Shown piece after piece: positions 46,801 to 57,822 of a stretch of DNA of 64,000 nucleotides. The notes beneath the pieces are model-generated. The model saw nothing but the letters and a program-made list of their open reading frames with translations. It searched no databases and was not told where the DNA came from. Each line of letters starts with the position of its first letter. Within the stretch, counting starts at the first letter, position 1. The stretch is from Rhyzopertha dominica. Its lineage: Eukaryota; Arthropoda; Insecta; Coleoptera; Bostrichidae. The stretch covers positions 23,121,786 to 23,185,785 of the forward strand of contig QCXZ01000041.1 in assembly GCA_025024175.1 (NCBI GenBank). Reading direction: 5' to 3'. The translations under genes were made by a program, and so were the position numbers.

Positions 46801-47089
46801 CATTTAGGTTGCATTACGTCACAATGGGTATTGCGATTAACAATATTAAAATCTGCGGACTGTGAAGGTATGAATACGTAACTAAACATTTGGCGCATAT
46901 ACCAAACGTGTTACCAAAATCTAGTGGCCGCCGTTTTAACTGTGTCGGACAATAAATGTTGCAATGATGCAAGACGGTTTGCTGTGTAACTTGTACCTGT
47001 AATACATAACAGAGTTCAATTCACAGCATGCAAACAGTAAGTAACACGCTTACGTTGTCATGGACTCACAGTGTACCTATCGTGGACAA
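43859..47089. other. Non-coding stretch; TTC microsatellite at 46471-46507
   Basis: No domain was recognised. The TTC run at 46471-46507 (about 12 repeats) produces a false arginine-rich open frame on the minus strand. Between about 45820 and 46300 composition is balanced, with several short open frames that carry no motif. Confidence 0.4.
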
Positions 47090-47380
47090 GGAAAGAAGAT
47101 GAACACCATATGTAATAAGCTGGTGTATTACTTAACGGCACCGATCAGCAGTGGCGTACTAGCATGTAACTACGGTATTTAGCTAACAAAAATAAGAAAC
47201 ATTGACCTACGCCACTGAAATAAGCTTGCTTCGAGTTAAATTTTGTTCTGCACAAAAAACCATATTGCACCAATGCCTTTCTTTGAGAGAAACCTTTTAA
47301 TGTTGCAAAATATTGGGCAAAGTTTGCTGTGGTTGACAAGTCTTTGTCAGGCGCCCTTAAAATGGCGGCCGTTCGTTTTC
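47090..47380 (+). repeat. Dispersed repeat, copy 2 (partner at 7095-7430)
   Basis: Shares the segments AAGATGAACACC, GTACTAGCATGT, CCTACGCCACTGAAA and TTGACAAGTC with the copy at 7095-7430 in the same order and strand. It is the better-preserved of the two and is followed by an AAATGGCGGCCGTT segment. Confidence 0.7.
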
Positions 47381-47634
47381 GGTATACGCATCAAATGTTA
47401 GTTACGTATTTCTATCTTTCCTTATCTAAGGTACCTATAATATAGTATACCCACTGATTATTTATACTTTTTTTGCAGATATTCAACTTCACGCACAGCA
47501 AGTTTGTCATTTCACTCAATAGCGCACTGTCTCAACTTCAAAGTAACTATTATAGTTGCAGCAAAAGCTGTATTGCCCATAAAGCTACATATATAATATT
47601 ACAGAAATGTTTAATAACAATTTACAGCAACACA

Positions 47635-48470
47635 GGTAAATTTATTGATTGATTGAACCTGCGTGCGATAGGCATTTCTGCCGGTCCCGGATATACCACT
47701 GGGCCGGCTATGTCTACGCAGGGTTGGAGGGGTGATACGGTTGTTGCTGGTGGGCTCCCAGATAGCGCATGTTACGGGAAGCTGAGGATTGAAATGAGAA
47801 GGTTTGCAGGTTGCATTCAGCCAGTGAATGCTTTCCTTAGATGTTTCCGTCTAAAATATTGGCTTAGCGCGGTTTCATTGTTCTCCTCCTCGTGTGAGAT
47901 GATGTTTGAAGTTGTGTATAGATTTAGGACCTCATTTATTATTTTTTGCCTTTTTATGTGGCAATTATGATTCACTCTTTAAATTGCTCTTTCGTGATGG
48001 TGTCGACGCTTCTTCAGGTGTTTTCGTATGTGTTCATCCGTTCGTTTCCTAAAGCTGTAGATAAGGTGGCGCTGTTTAACTAGATATTTCTCGTCTGTGT
48101 GCATTAGTGTTTTTCTTTCTACGATTCATTATGGCCGTCCCAATTTTTTGTGAATTGATTTGATCCCATGTCGTCTTGGTTTCTGTACGGTATTATTGCG
48201 TTGCCGTAGTGGTTTCTTACGCCTTTCTCTTGTTGACGATATGATTTCTTCTCCTTCTGTGATTCGTATTTTGGTTGTGGTCCTTGAAAGCTTTCTCCCA
48301 AGGTCCTTCTGAGCTTGCATATTTTTCGTCTAATATGATTTGCAGCTTTTTTTTCTTATTTTTCTTACACGGTGTTTGTGCTGCTGTTGGTAATGTTCTC
48401 AACGTATATTTGGTAGTTTCCGACTTGCTGCATTTTTTGTACTACAATTTGCAGCAATTACAGGTAAATT
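47635..48470 (-). repeat. Dispersed family R, copy 1 (retroelement-like 3' part)
   Basis: The minus strand shares several segments in order with 50600-51060: GTCGACACCATCA-type, CTAAATCTATAC, TGGCTGAATGCAACCTGC, CTTCCCGTAACATGCGCTA, and a terminal TCAATCAATCAA stretch (47640-47660 plus). A tail of short repeats on one end suggests a non-LTR element 3' end. The minus strand of 48119-48402 has three overlapping basic open frames, none with a motif, which may be decayed coding sequence of the same element. Confidence 0.5.
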
Positions 48471-48479
48471 AGAACAAGA

Positions 48480-49280
48480 TGTTATATTGATTTGCTTATT
48501 TAAAAAGTTTCATTCCAGAAATTAATGCAGTTGGGCTACAAGATATTTCTGTAGCCCACCACATACTTCACTTACATTGCTCACACAAAGCACCGCTGCA
48601 CACTTCCTCGACAAAGCGGATGGCTTCCCCGTCCCAACGCGATTTCCCGTCGCCGCACCGTGGGTCTAGATGGCATACACACCAATATAAAAAGTAATAT
48701 ACTTGTCACAAATTCTTAAGGAACGATTTATATTTATGGCGCAGATTTCCCAATACACTGGCAAGTGCTTCCGGCCCGAATGGTGACTGCAGATAACCCA
48801 AATCAGGTTTGAATAAGGGCCCTTTGTGCGGCGAACGCGCGCCTTTTGATCCTCCTGACGTATTTGCTCGCACGGCCTGCCGCGTTACGTTCTGTGTTTT
48901 ATAATTGCTTTCTTGGCCGTGGGCGCTTATACGCATCCCTTGAAAGCGGCCTTCCCTCAGCGTTATTGTTGCTGTTGGTGTAAGATACGCAAAATCTACA
49001 ACGAAACTAAAAGAAGTCTGATATGTCTAAAGATATGTTAAGTGCTACATTACAATTCCAACTCGTGAACTAGTCAACAACAAAACGTTAATTAACAAAG
49101 AAGTCCACATTCTACATTTCGCGTGTTTAAAATTTGCTATTCTGTGACGCCTTTTTTGTTACGTTCAGTATTTATAATAATGATGATGATGATGGTAACA
49201 GTAACAACGATAAGTATTTTTGTACAAACTTCACACGCCCATCCATCAATCAAATGCAGCATATACATAAAACAGTAAGG
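48480..49280. other. Non-coding; balanced island at about 48580-48960
   Basis: A stretch of roughly 380 bp with balanced to GC-leaning composition and no repeat partner lies at 48580-48960. Its open frames are short and without motifs. A GAT microsatellite (short) lies near 49180. Confidence 0.35.
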
Positions 49281-50599
49281 CGAAGGCTCTCAGAATCCAG
49301 CATACTGTAGACCCATAAAAATCCATAAACCCTTAACACGGCACAATCTAGCTGCAGATAAACAGTAAGGATATCGGAAATTCGACGAAGAACTTATGGA
49401 ACAATTATTAGTATTAGAGCAGCCTTCCTGCAATAAACAAAAAAAAACGTAGCCATTGCTACAAATACTACTAAAAAGCATTCGATGACGTACCCTACAT
49501 GTAGCTAATAAAAACCTTGGATATATATAGAAAATGGATAAAACACATCACACAACTGTTAATAGAAGATACAAAAATTTTGACAACCGAAATTAACTCA
49601 ACAGCTGAATCAGAAAGTATACAGAGGCAGATGAACTTTTTGAGGAAGCGCCGTATAATTCTGAAGATACCTAAACGCCTCCATACCACACCTCAAAGAA
49701 TTCATAACAAACACACATATCGAAATAGAACTTGGTTTTTATAAGTTCCAAGCAGTCTACATAGAAAAAAGTAAATGAAAAGGTTCAACAACCAAAGAAA
49801 CCTCAAGAATTAAATTTTTGACAAAACGACATAAACTGAAACCAACAAATATCTAAGTTTTGAATAGAACACTAGAATTGACAAACATCATTGCATTTAA
49901 AGTATATTACTAACCAACATTGCTAGTTTTAATGAAAACACCGCTAACGAAACCTCTTCAAAGCCATCAACACACTTGAAGTACCAATACTCATATATTC
50001 CTATGCCAATTTCACAGACCTGGAGAAAAGGTAGAATTCACGGGGCTCGTCAAGCAGGTTGGAAGGAAAAAGAGGCATGATATTTGTAGACACCTNAACT
50101 CTAGCCGCAAAGGGTTTTTCACAATAAACAGGAACCCCTTCACCGAGTATTTGCAAAAGACGACAGAAATTGTACAGCCATCGGTATCCAGCCGAAATAT
50201 TTAGGCCAATTCAGTACTAAGAACAACTTATATAGAAAATACCATCAATAAATAAAAACTATAGGCTATATATCATAGCCACTGTCACTTCAAAGTTGAA
50301 ATAAAAATAATTGATTGACTCGTAGAGCAAATCCCATTACAGGACAATTATAGAAGAGGCGCCGGTTAGATCACTAGATAGTAAATAGAATAAATTTCTG
50401 GCACAAATTTCATGCAGGTAAACATAAGAGTACGTAAGTATCGCTGACTTCAGTTAGTTCTGAGATTTAAGCAAAATAATTGTCTCTATCTGGTCCACTT
50501 AAGTAATGCAATGTGAGCTATAGTGCCACCAAGAAATAAATGGTCAAAGGTTGTCAGTGGTATTGGCCTCATCATCCTTAAAAAAATCTGAACCAACAG
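49281..50599 (+). other. A-rich stretch resembling decayed coding sequence
   Basis: The plus strand is A-rich in the manner of retroelement coding strands and has a 75-codon open frame at 49517-49744 (YRKWIKHITQLL...), but no motif I can name. A segment near 50170-50200 reads GIQPKYLGQ, vaguely like the KYLG motif of LINE reverse transcriptases. This is too weak for a call. Confidence 0.3.
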
Positions 50600-51060
50600 G
50601 TTGATTGATTCATTGAACCAGGGCACTGTACAAATTCTGCCGCTCAGGGCTAAACGCCTGCAGGTCGCCTAGCCTGGGTTGGTTCTGGGCTTTCACGTAG
50701 CGCATGTTACGGGAAGCCGAGGATCGGAATGGGAAGGGTTGCAGGTTGCACTCAGCCAGTAAATGCTTTCTGTTCGATTTTATGTTGACGTAGCTGGGCT
50801 GCTTTATTCTTTAATTTGGGAAGGGTTGCTGTCTGTAATTGTTTGCAGACTTATACGATGTCTTTATTAGTTATTTTAGTGTCTTTTGCAATCAACAATA
50901 TCTTGCCTAGGTTGCTTTTGCATGACGGTGTCGATGCTTCTCTGGGTGATTTCGTATGTGTTTATTCCATTGGCATGGTGGAGCTCTAGGGGGGTGCTAT
51001 TTCTTTTCTCTGCGCATTAGTCTTTTTTCTGTCGTAGATTTTTTATGGTTATTTCGCTTT
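50600..51060 (-). repeat. Dispersed family R, copy 2
   Basis: Same orientation as 47635-48470, sharing TTGATTGATTCATTGAACC at the end, GCGCATGTTACGGGAAGC, GGTTGCAGGTTGCACTCAGC and GACGGTGTCGATGCTTCT. The middle parts differ strongly in length, so the two copies have diverged by indels. Confidence 0.6.
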
Positions 51061-51503
51061 TTTGTGGGTGGTCTATTTCCGTACCTTCCTAGTTCCTGCG
51101 TAAAACTATCGCACTCTCGTAGAGGTTTCTTACTTGCCTTTGAACTCTCTGTGTAGCATTCCTACAGTTGCCGCTATGACTTCCTTTGCTGCCAAGAAGC
51201 CATTTTGTTCGAAGCCGTTTGGTAACGCCGTGATTCTGTTGACCCTTTCCATTGAATTGTGCTTTTGTCGTAACCGTTGAACAGACTGAACGAAATTAAA
51301 TTATTGTGATGGTAGGTTACGGCGATAAACTCTGAAGTAATCAGGAAGTTCGTCAATTGTTTAATATGCAACAACAAAACAGACATCGCACAATTTGTTG
51401 TTAGATTACTTGTTGCACTATTTTAGGATAGTATGAAGGAATTGCCAAGATCTGGTCATCCAAAATTAAACAACAACTCAAAATTATGAGCAAAAAAAAT
51501 TAT

Positions 51504-51550
51504 TGTCTGTGTGTCTGTGAGTCTGTCTGTAAGTCTGTGTGTCTGTGGTA
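51504..51550 (+). repeat. TCTG-rich simple repeat heading the dispersed repeat
   Basis: Alternating TCTGTGTG and TCTGTCTG words about 47 bp long lie immediately before the second copy of the 24.4-kb repeat. Confidence 0.8.
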
Positions 51551-52285
51551 TTGTTTGTGGACACGATAACTTTCGAAAGACTTAATATATGAACTTGAAA
51601 TTTGGCAAACGTATAAATCTCAACTACCCAAAGCGACCTATTGTTTGTGGGGTAAGTAGGGTATCGGGAAGGGAGCGAAATTGGGGGGTAACTACCCTTT
51701 TTGCAAATTTTTATTTTTTTTATATTTTTTTCGTTTTAGTNTGTGATTAGTTCTTATAAATTTTCGGTACAGCAAACTGTTTAGAANATNTTAGCAAAAA
51801 AGCGTCACTTAATGGAAACGGTTTTTCTTAAATNTCTACGAATATATTTAATATGTTCAAAAAATGAAAATGCCATCAGATAGGAATTAAAATTTCTCAT
51901 AAAAAGTGTCTTAGAAAATTTATCCAAAATTTTGACATTTTCGAAATATTTCCAAAAAAACCTATTTTAGACCCTGCTCGTACGATTTTTTTTAAATTTT
52001 GGTATTATATAGAAAAGCTCATTTCTGATCAGAAAGCGCTCTTGTAATTTTTTTGTTAAGTTAATAATTTTCGAGTTAATTGGAAACAACGATTTTAAAA
52101 ATGTATATATATTCTGCTATCACGAGGACTGTTTGTCTTAGAAAAAATGTGTAGAATGAAAAAATCCTCAAAACCTGATTACTAATCGTATAGTATAAAA
52201 AATAAACACGTAAATGTCATTTTGACAATCGAATGTGGAAGTATTGATTCAATCTGCAGCGGTTTTTTTAGAAGCTGAAGAAAAT
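51550..52285 (+). repeat. Dispersed repeat, copy 2 (partner at 24390-24965)
   Basis: Closely matches copy 1 and is about 160 bp longer in the middle (about 51835-51990). Ambiguous bases at 51741, 51787, 51790 and 51833. Non-coding, with several runs of T. Confidence 0.8.
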
Positions 52286-54440
52286 TTGAACCTATCGCTG
52301 CATCAGGTATCAATAAACAACAATGTACACTACTTAACAATGGATAGACTATAGAAAAATCATCCTTATAAGTTCCGATTGAGTTATTAATCTTAGGACG
52401 ACGATCTGGACCATGGGTTACAATTTTGCGGCATTGACGAGAAGATACCCTAAGTTTTTAAGAAATATTATATTTTTATATTATTCCTTTCAGATGATTT
52501 GGTACATGCACTGGATGACATATTTCCAAATCAGCTGGACAACGGTATTCCAAGAGAAGTCGTTCGGTTTTAGCCAGAGGGTCACCGGTACACACATCGT
52601 CGAAGGCGGTTATGCCAAGCAGATGGATATATTACAGGGGAAATATAGAATGCCCACTCTAAACGCTAAATTTGACTTCTTTAGACTTTGCTGTGGGATC
52701 ATTTCAATAGAAGTGTATACGTAGACGTTTTTTAAACAGTGTCCAAAGTGTCTATGTGCGAAAAAAAGTATACAACGTTGAAATGGGCGCCTAAAATTAA
52801 AGCCTTTCTACTAATACAAAACCAAAAGTAAGCCTAAAAAGTGCATTCTGTTCGGGAATCTATTTGCCATATTCGAAGGTGCTTTTCCACTGAACAGGAC
52901 GTTAAATCTTTGGCATATCTATCTCTTATCCAATCGTTCCGTTGTGATTAGGTACCGAGTTTGCGGAAACAACATGGAACTCAACGATAATCAGCTTGAC
53001 GAACTACCTGTAACAACACTTAAATCTGTGAAGTCCTGTTCGTCAGCGATCGGTATTATTTATTTTTATACAACTAGGTTTCTTTAGGTTACAATTTTTT
53101 TAGACACCTTGAATATTGTGTCACCTAAAGATGTCGTCAGAACGTAAGAATTCTTCTATTCGCGACTTACCGTGAAAGTTCTCCTAATTTACCAGAAATA
53201 ACAATAATAAACCATATTTGATTTCAAGCCTACGTTATCGTTTTGTTTTATGAAAAACGAGTGTATTCTATAACAGAAGCCCTAATTTTGCAATATTACT
53301 GCGCCATTCATGTGACATAAACTTTACTGTTCTTTACTCCATCACCCGCTCGGCAACAACAACAGAAAAATGTAAGCAATTCCTGGAACGTGAAGAAAAG
53401 CCCATTTCTCATAACTCACTATTCATATTTAGAACCCGAATGTTGATATTTACATGAGCAGTTGTTATAGTGCTGCAGCGTGGTTTCAACCGATTTTGAT
53501 GTTGCAATGCCTCACTGTCACATGTAATTTTCAGAAATAAATACGGGCATGCATCTTTGCTGAAGGGGCCGTGACAGCTGGTGCCTATTTTTAGAAAATC
53601 GTACGCACAGCCACAGTGCAGTCATTTCTGATATGCCAGCTTTAATCATAATCACTGAGGCTAGTATGAAGGGAGTTCTGTTCACGCAACTGCACATCTA
53701 ACGAACTAGTTAAATACACATTACGCTCGTTACAGACATGTAATATTATCATCAAACATAAAACGATTTTAAACTACAACGTTTATCCCAAAAAACCGCG
53801 AATTAAATTACGATTTAATGTGTTTATAATCATCGGAACAGCGGGACTGGAATCCCTAGTAATTTCCCTCGGCAATTTTCCTAAGCAATATCGGAATATT
53901 TATAGGGGAGTTACGGCGTGTACGACCTTCACGGGTAATATCCAATTAATAATAAATCATACGTCGCTGAACACACGAAAACTTAGCCACTTAAGAAACT
54001 ATTTTAACCGACTTAATGTTCTGAGAGGATTTGGGGAGCGCTATTATGCGAGTTGCCTTTTACTGGATGCGTTCTAATTCGGGCCATCATCTTGCCTTGA
54101 TTATAATTTATGTGGAGCCCCGTTTAAAGTGTGTATTACCTGGCTTCAAACTGAATGTATAAACAGGGTTGATTGTAAAATATTAATTGCCCCGGTCGTA
54201 AAGAGGAATGTTGTCTGAGCCGGAGAGTTTTATGGCAATCGCCGTTTGAAAAAAGCAGATGCAATAGGGAACTGGAATTTTAACTAACCAGTTGGACAGC
54301 CATGTAGCAGATGCAAAATTTTTAGTCGAGTTCTTGCTGCACCACTTTCTTGCTCACACAAAAGGAGCCATCAATTTCAAACACGGATTTTTGTAACAAT
54401 AAATAGCCCTTTAACCCGTACACCTTGCAACAAATACCTC
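52286..54440. other. Non-coding; balanced island at about 53540-54260
   Basis: The largest of the balanced-composition islands, with AATTAATAATAAAT homeobox-type cores amid mixed sequence and no repeat partner. A 103-codon frame at 52413-52724 and an 85-codon frame at 53820-54077 have no recognised motif. I report the island as texture only. Confidence 0.35.
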
Positions 54441-54444
54441 TATC

Positions 54445-54831
54445 CTAGCTCGATATTACCGCTACAAGAGTTGGTAGAGACACAGGGTGTCCAACGAAAG
54501 CCTTTAATAATAATAATAATAATAATAATCTAAATTCTAAATGACGATTTGCGATCTTGCAAACTACAAAAATTAGCGATCGACGCATAAGCAGCTCCAA
54601 GCATTGATGACAATCAATTTTACTTTTTATTAATCTGACAACGAAGTTGAAACAATTGTCGTCTCTTCTAGGGCTTTGTGCAGTCATACCATGTCGACAT
54701 AGCAGTTCATTTTGAGCAGTACCTATATCAGGATATACACCATCTAATGTAGAAGAAGGAAACTTTAAAAACACAGTTGATCTCGATCTAGATGAAGTGA
54801 TTGACTCACCTAGATAGGCGTGACATCCCAA
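54445..54831 (-). pseudogene. Non-LTR retrotransposon ORF2, C-terminal tail
   Basis: In the 128-residue minus-strand frame, residues about 54-80 (RRDDNCFNFVVRLIKSKIDC and beyond) correspond to the post-polymerase tail of Jockey/CR1-type elements, where an R-R...F..(L/V)..(G/S)-IDC-LL pattern is common. The run of Leu that follows is a TTA microsatellite at 54504-54530, probably part of the element's 3' end. The remaining reverse transcriptase is readable in other frames upstream on the same strand. Confidence 0.65.
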
Positions 54832-55660
54832 GGGTCTATATGCAGAATTACAAACAGATTAAAGATGAGTAAGAAAAGATAATTCGGAATCGAAAGTTAT
54901 ATCAAGGTCTTTATAAGTTATTTCTTTTTCCAAGAGCATCATCATTAACATAATATGAGGATTCAAGAGGTGCTTGACCTTTTTTTAGTAGTATCTAAAT
55001 TTGCCTGTAGCAAATTAGTATCTTCTTGAGAATAAATGGAATTGAATATTTTTCTGTCATCAATGTAGGCAAGAACTGGACAAGGCAGAGAAGACAGTAG
55101 ATCATTTTTAAATATTATAAACAACAAGTGTCCAAGATTGGAACCTTAAGGAACAAAAGAATTAACAGAAATTTCAGAGGAAAGGAAAGAATTGTATGAG
55201 ACAAAAAATTCTATCTTTTAGATACAAGTGTATTAATAACATAGATTTGGAAGAGAAGCCAAAATAAATTAATTTATGTAGGAGGAGATTATGTTGAATT
55301 TTATCAAAAGCATTGGTGAAATCAGTGAAGATTATATCCACCTGAACTCTATGGTTTCAGAGACATATTACGTGAACGTTACAAGGTTGGTGACAGTGGA
55401 ACGACCCGAAACAAATCCATGCTGATGAGTGGTAGGAAGAAATATACTNCTTCANATTGCTATAAATTCTGTTCAAACAGTTTGGCAAAATTTGACAAAA
55501 TCGAGATTTGAGAATTATCTCCTTTTTTGCAACAGGACAAACTCTAGCACACTTCTATTTTGATGGAAATGTTGAATTTATAATTGCTAAATTAACCAAG
55601 AGGGATAAAAGCTGAGCAAATGCATACCTGTGTCGCAAATAATAAAACTAAAACACTCAC
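54832..55660 (-). pseudogene. Non-LTR reverse transcriptase (Jockey/CR1-like), frame-broken
   Basis: On the minus strand, across several frames and stops, the motifs occur in correct order: ISILSNFAKLFEQ (about 55490-55530), QHGFVSGRSTVTNL (about 55375-55425), FTDFTNAFDKIQHNLLLHKL (about 55265-55325), GSNLGHLLFIIFKNDL (about 55095-55145) and VLAYIDDRKIF (about 55045-55085), where YIDD stands for the catalytic YADD box. This is the polymerase that copies the element RNA at the target site. No endonuclease was found upstream. Ambiguous bases near 55450 fall in the gap between the first two motifs. Probably 5'-truncated. Confidence 0.85.
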
Positions 55661-56918
55661 TCAAAAATCATCAAAACTGAAAGACTTTAAATGTAAGCAC
55701 GCTAACTAATTCAAAAAGTGCAATTCAAACTAAGACAGTGCTGATGTCATTTTTTTAAATCAAGATATCTCTGAAACAGTAGATGGCTTTGAACGACCTC
55801 ACCCTCAAATTAATCGTAGAACCAAAAAAATACGAAAAAGTAGGGGGTGTTTCATTTAAAATAAGTTACCAGACCATTTCCGTATAACCAGAAGTTGTAG
55901 CCGTTTGAAAATTTTTTTAGTTTGAATAGCATTGTTTGCAATAATTAATGTGCCAACCTTCAAAATTTTCCAATTTTTATTTTCCTAAACATTTCTAATT
56001 AAAGATGAACACCATGTATAATTCTAAAATTCGATAAATGTACAATAAAAAGAAAGCTGTTACTTTCAAAAAATAAACCTAGTACATAAAAATTCATTTT
56101 CATTCGCTACCACAGCCTCAGCTTTATTTATAGGCTCAGACCTACGCATCCATCACGGGGGTAAGTTTATGGAAACCCGCACGTGGATGGGACGTAATTG
56201 CGTTTGGAGTTTGCCCTCTCTGCGCAGTTACGCACCACATTCGCTGTCTAATCGTAATTTAGTGGTATGAATTATGGGGTACGGTAAGAAATGGGGTGGA
56301 TGTAATAGCTTGCTTTTAGGACACGCAAAGTGGCTACGCCGGTGGTTGAAGGGGGCACATGCACTTACAAGTTAACAAGTAATAACGGTAACGAACGATG
56401 TCCTAAATGTGAAAGCTGCTTATTAACTAACTAAATTTGAACTGAGGTATTATACTAATAAGAAATTGCATTTCGACTCGTGCTTCTCATATTTTAAGCA
56501 ATTAAATAAAGTTATATTATAGTATTATTACTGTACCTACATCATTTGATGTGGCAGCTGTAAACCTAGTTCTTTGTTTACTTGGCTATGCATCGGCAAA
56601 TTGCATTTATTGAAAATATCGAATTCATTATTATAAAACCACATCAATGTCTGTTTGTGGCGCTTCGTGACTGAAAAACCTAATTTTTTTTCGAGTAGAT
56701 CAAGGCATCAACCTTTAAAATGTCTTTGCTGTTTCATAGATCCATTGTTTTCAGACTGCTTTGAGGCTCTACAAGTGGTTTAGTAATATATAATAATAAT
56801 TGTAATGGGCGTTTATAAAACAAACTAATCGTTTTCTCTTTCTAAAGTTCGTATAATTTGACGCTCATTTGACGTTTGCTACGTTTAATTTATTCGTCCT
56901 ATAGCACCACAACCTAGG
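55661..56918. other. Non-coding stretch
   Basis: AT-rich, with a mixed piece at 56130-56300. No motif, RNA gene or repeat partner was recognised. Confidence 0.35.
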
Positions 56919-57822
56919 TTATATATAGCTGTGCTGAGCGTAATTTGGCAACACTGCTGACTGCCGAGGGGCTGACAGAAAATCTCAAACGATCATACAA
57001 AAGCTTCACGTTTAACGCTTGTATGGCGTTGAAATTTGTAGTTTTGCCATTGTCCCCAGTCTGTAGTCTTGTTCCAACAGAAACAGATTGGCATTGGAGA
57101 TTGTATTGGTCGGAAAAGGATCGCAGACGAATGCGGGTGCCCTTACATAGAGACATTTCAGTCACGTACATACGGTAAGAGCTACGGAAGACGCCACATG
57201 TGAAGTAGCTGCGGTATTAATCACAGCTAATTCAAATCTTAGCTTTTCAACTGGAAGCGAAATTAAGGCTCGCGCATAGGAGACTAAGCATCGTCCTCAG
57301 TCTCTTTCCAATAAATTGGGACTGTAGTGGTCAGAGCAGGACGGCAAATATTAAGAACAGACCTTGTAAGGGAGATAACATTTCCACCAAAGGGAACAAC
57401 GAGTGAAAAGTAACCAGTATTTGAATAAGCTGCGGTATCCCACAGTTTATTTAAATAGTAGCTACTTCACTCCCTGCGTTGTCCCATGGTATGACAGAAG
57501 ATTCGCTTACCTAAGGTCTACGTTTGTCTGCATTTTTCTGCATACTATTCCGACCACTACAGTCGCCAATGCCAGTCTGTAGGGAAGAAACTGGGGACAA
57601 TGCGAAGTCTCGTATGTGCAAACTGGTTCCAGTTGCGTGGTTATAGTGGTACTGGTATTTCATATTTTGCTTGATAATTTTCACTTAGTATGATTACTAC
57701 AACATTACTTACTGTTAACACCATCTTGTACGATATTTTGCCTTCTTTTCAGAGAAAGAAATGTCGTGCCAGCCCCTCAACAGTGGGTGGTCAAATTACG
57801 CTCAGCACGCCTATCTATAACG
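56919..57822. mobile_element. Foldback element (~900 bp) with long terminal inverted repeats
   Basis: The left end reads GTTATATATAGCTGTGCTGA and the right end is its near complement (TCAGCACGCCTATCTATAAC). The inverted similarity continues inward with gaps through GAGGGGCTGACAGAA, CCATTGTCCCCAGTCTGTAG and GAAGTAGCTGCGGTA on the left and their counterparts on the right. The right arm is about 100 bp longer. Two opposite-strand open frames in the left arm (56914-57178) are accidents of this structure. No transposase was found. Confidence 0.7.

Noticed and set aside
52413..52724. 103-codon open frame starting near a CAG|ATG splice-like site
   Set aside because: No domain recognised, no second exon candidate and no repeat partner; not enough for a gene.
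55416..55440. CTGATGAG word next to GAAATA, resembling a hammerhead core
   Set aside because: Falls inside the conserved QHGF motif region of the non-LTR reverse transcriptase on the other strand, and stems I and II do not form.
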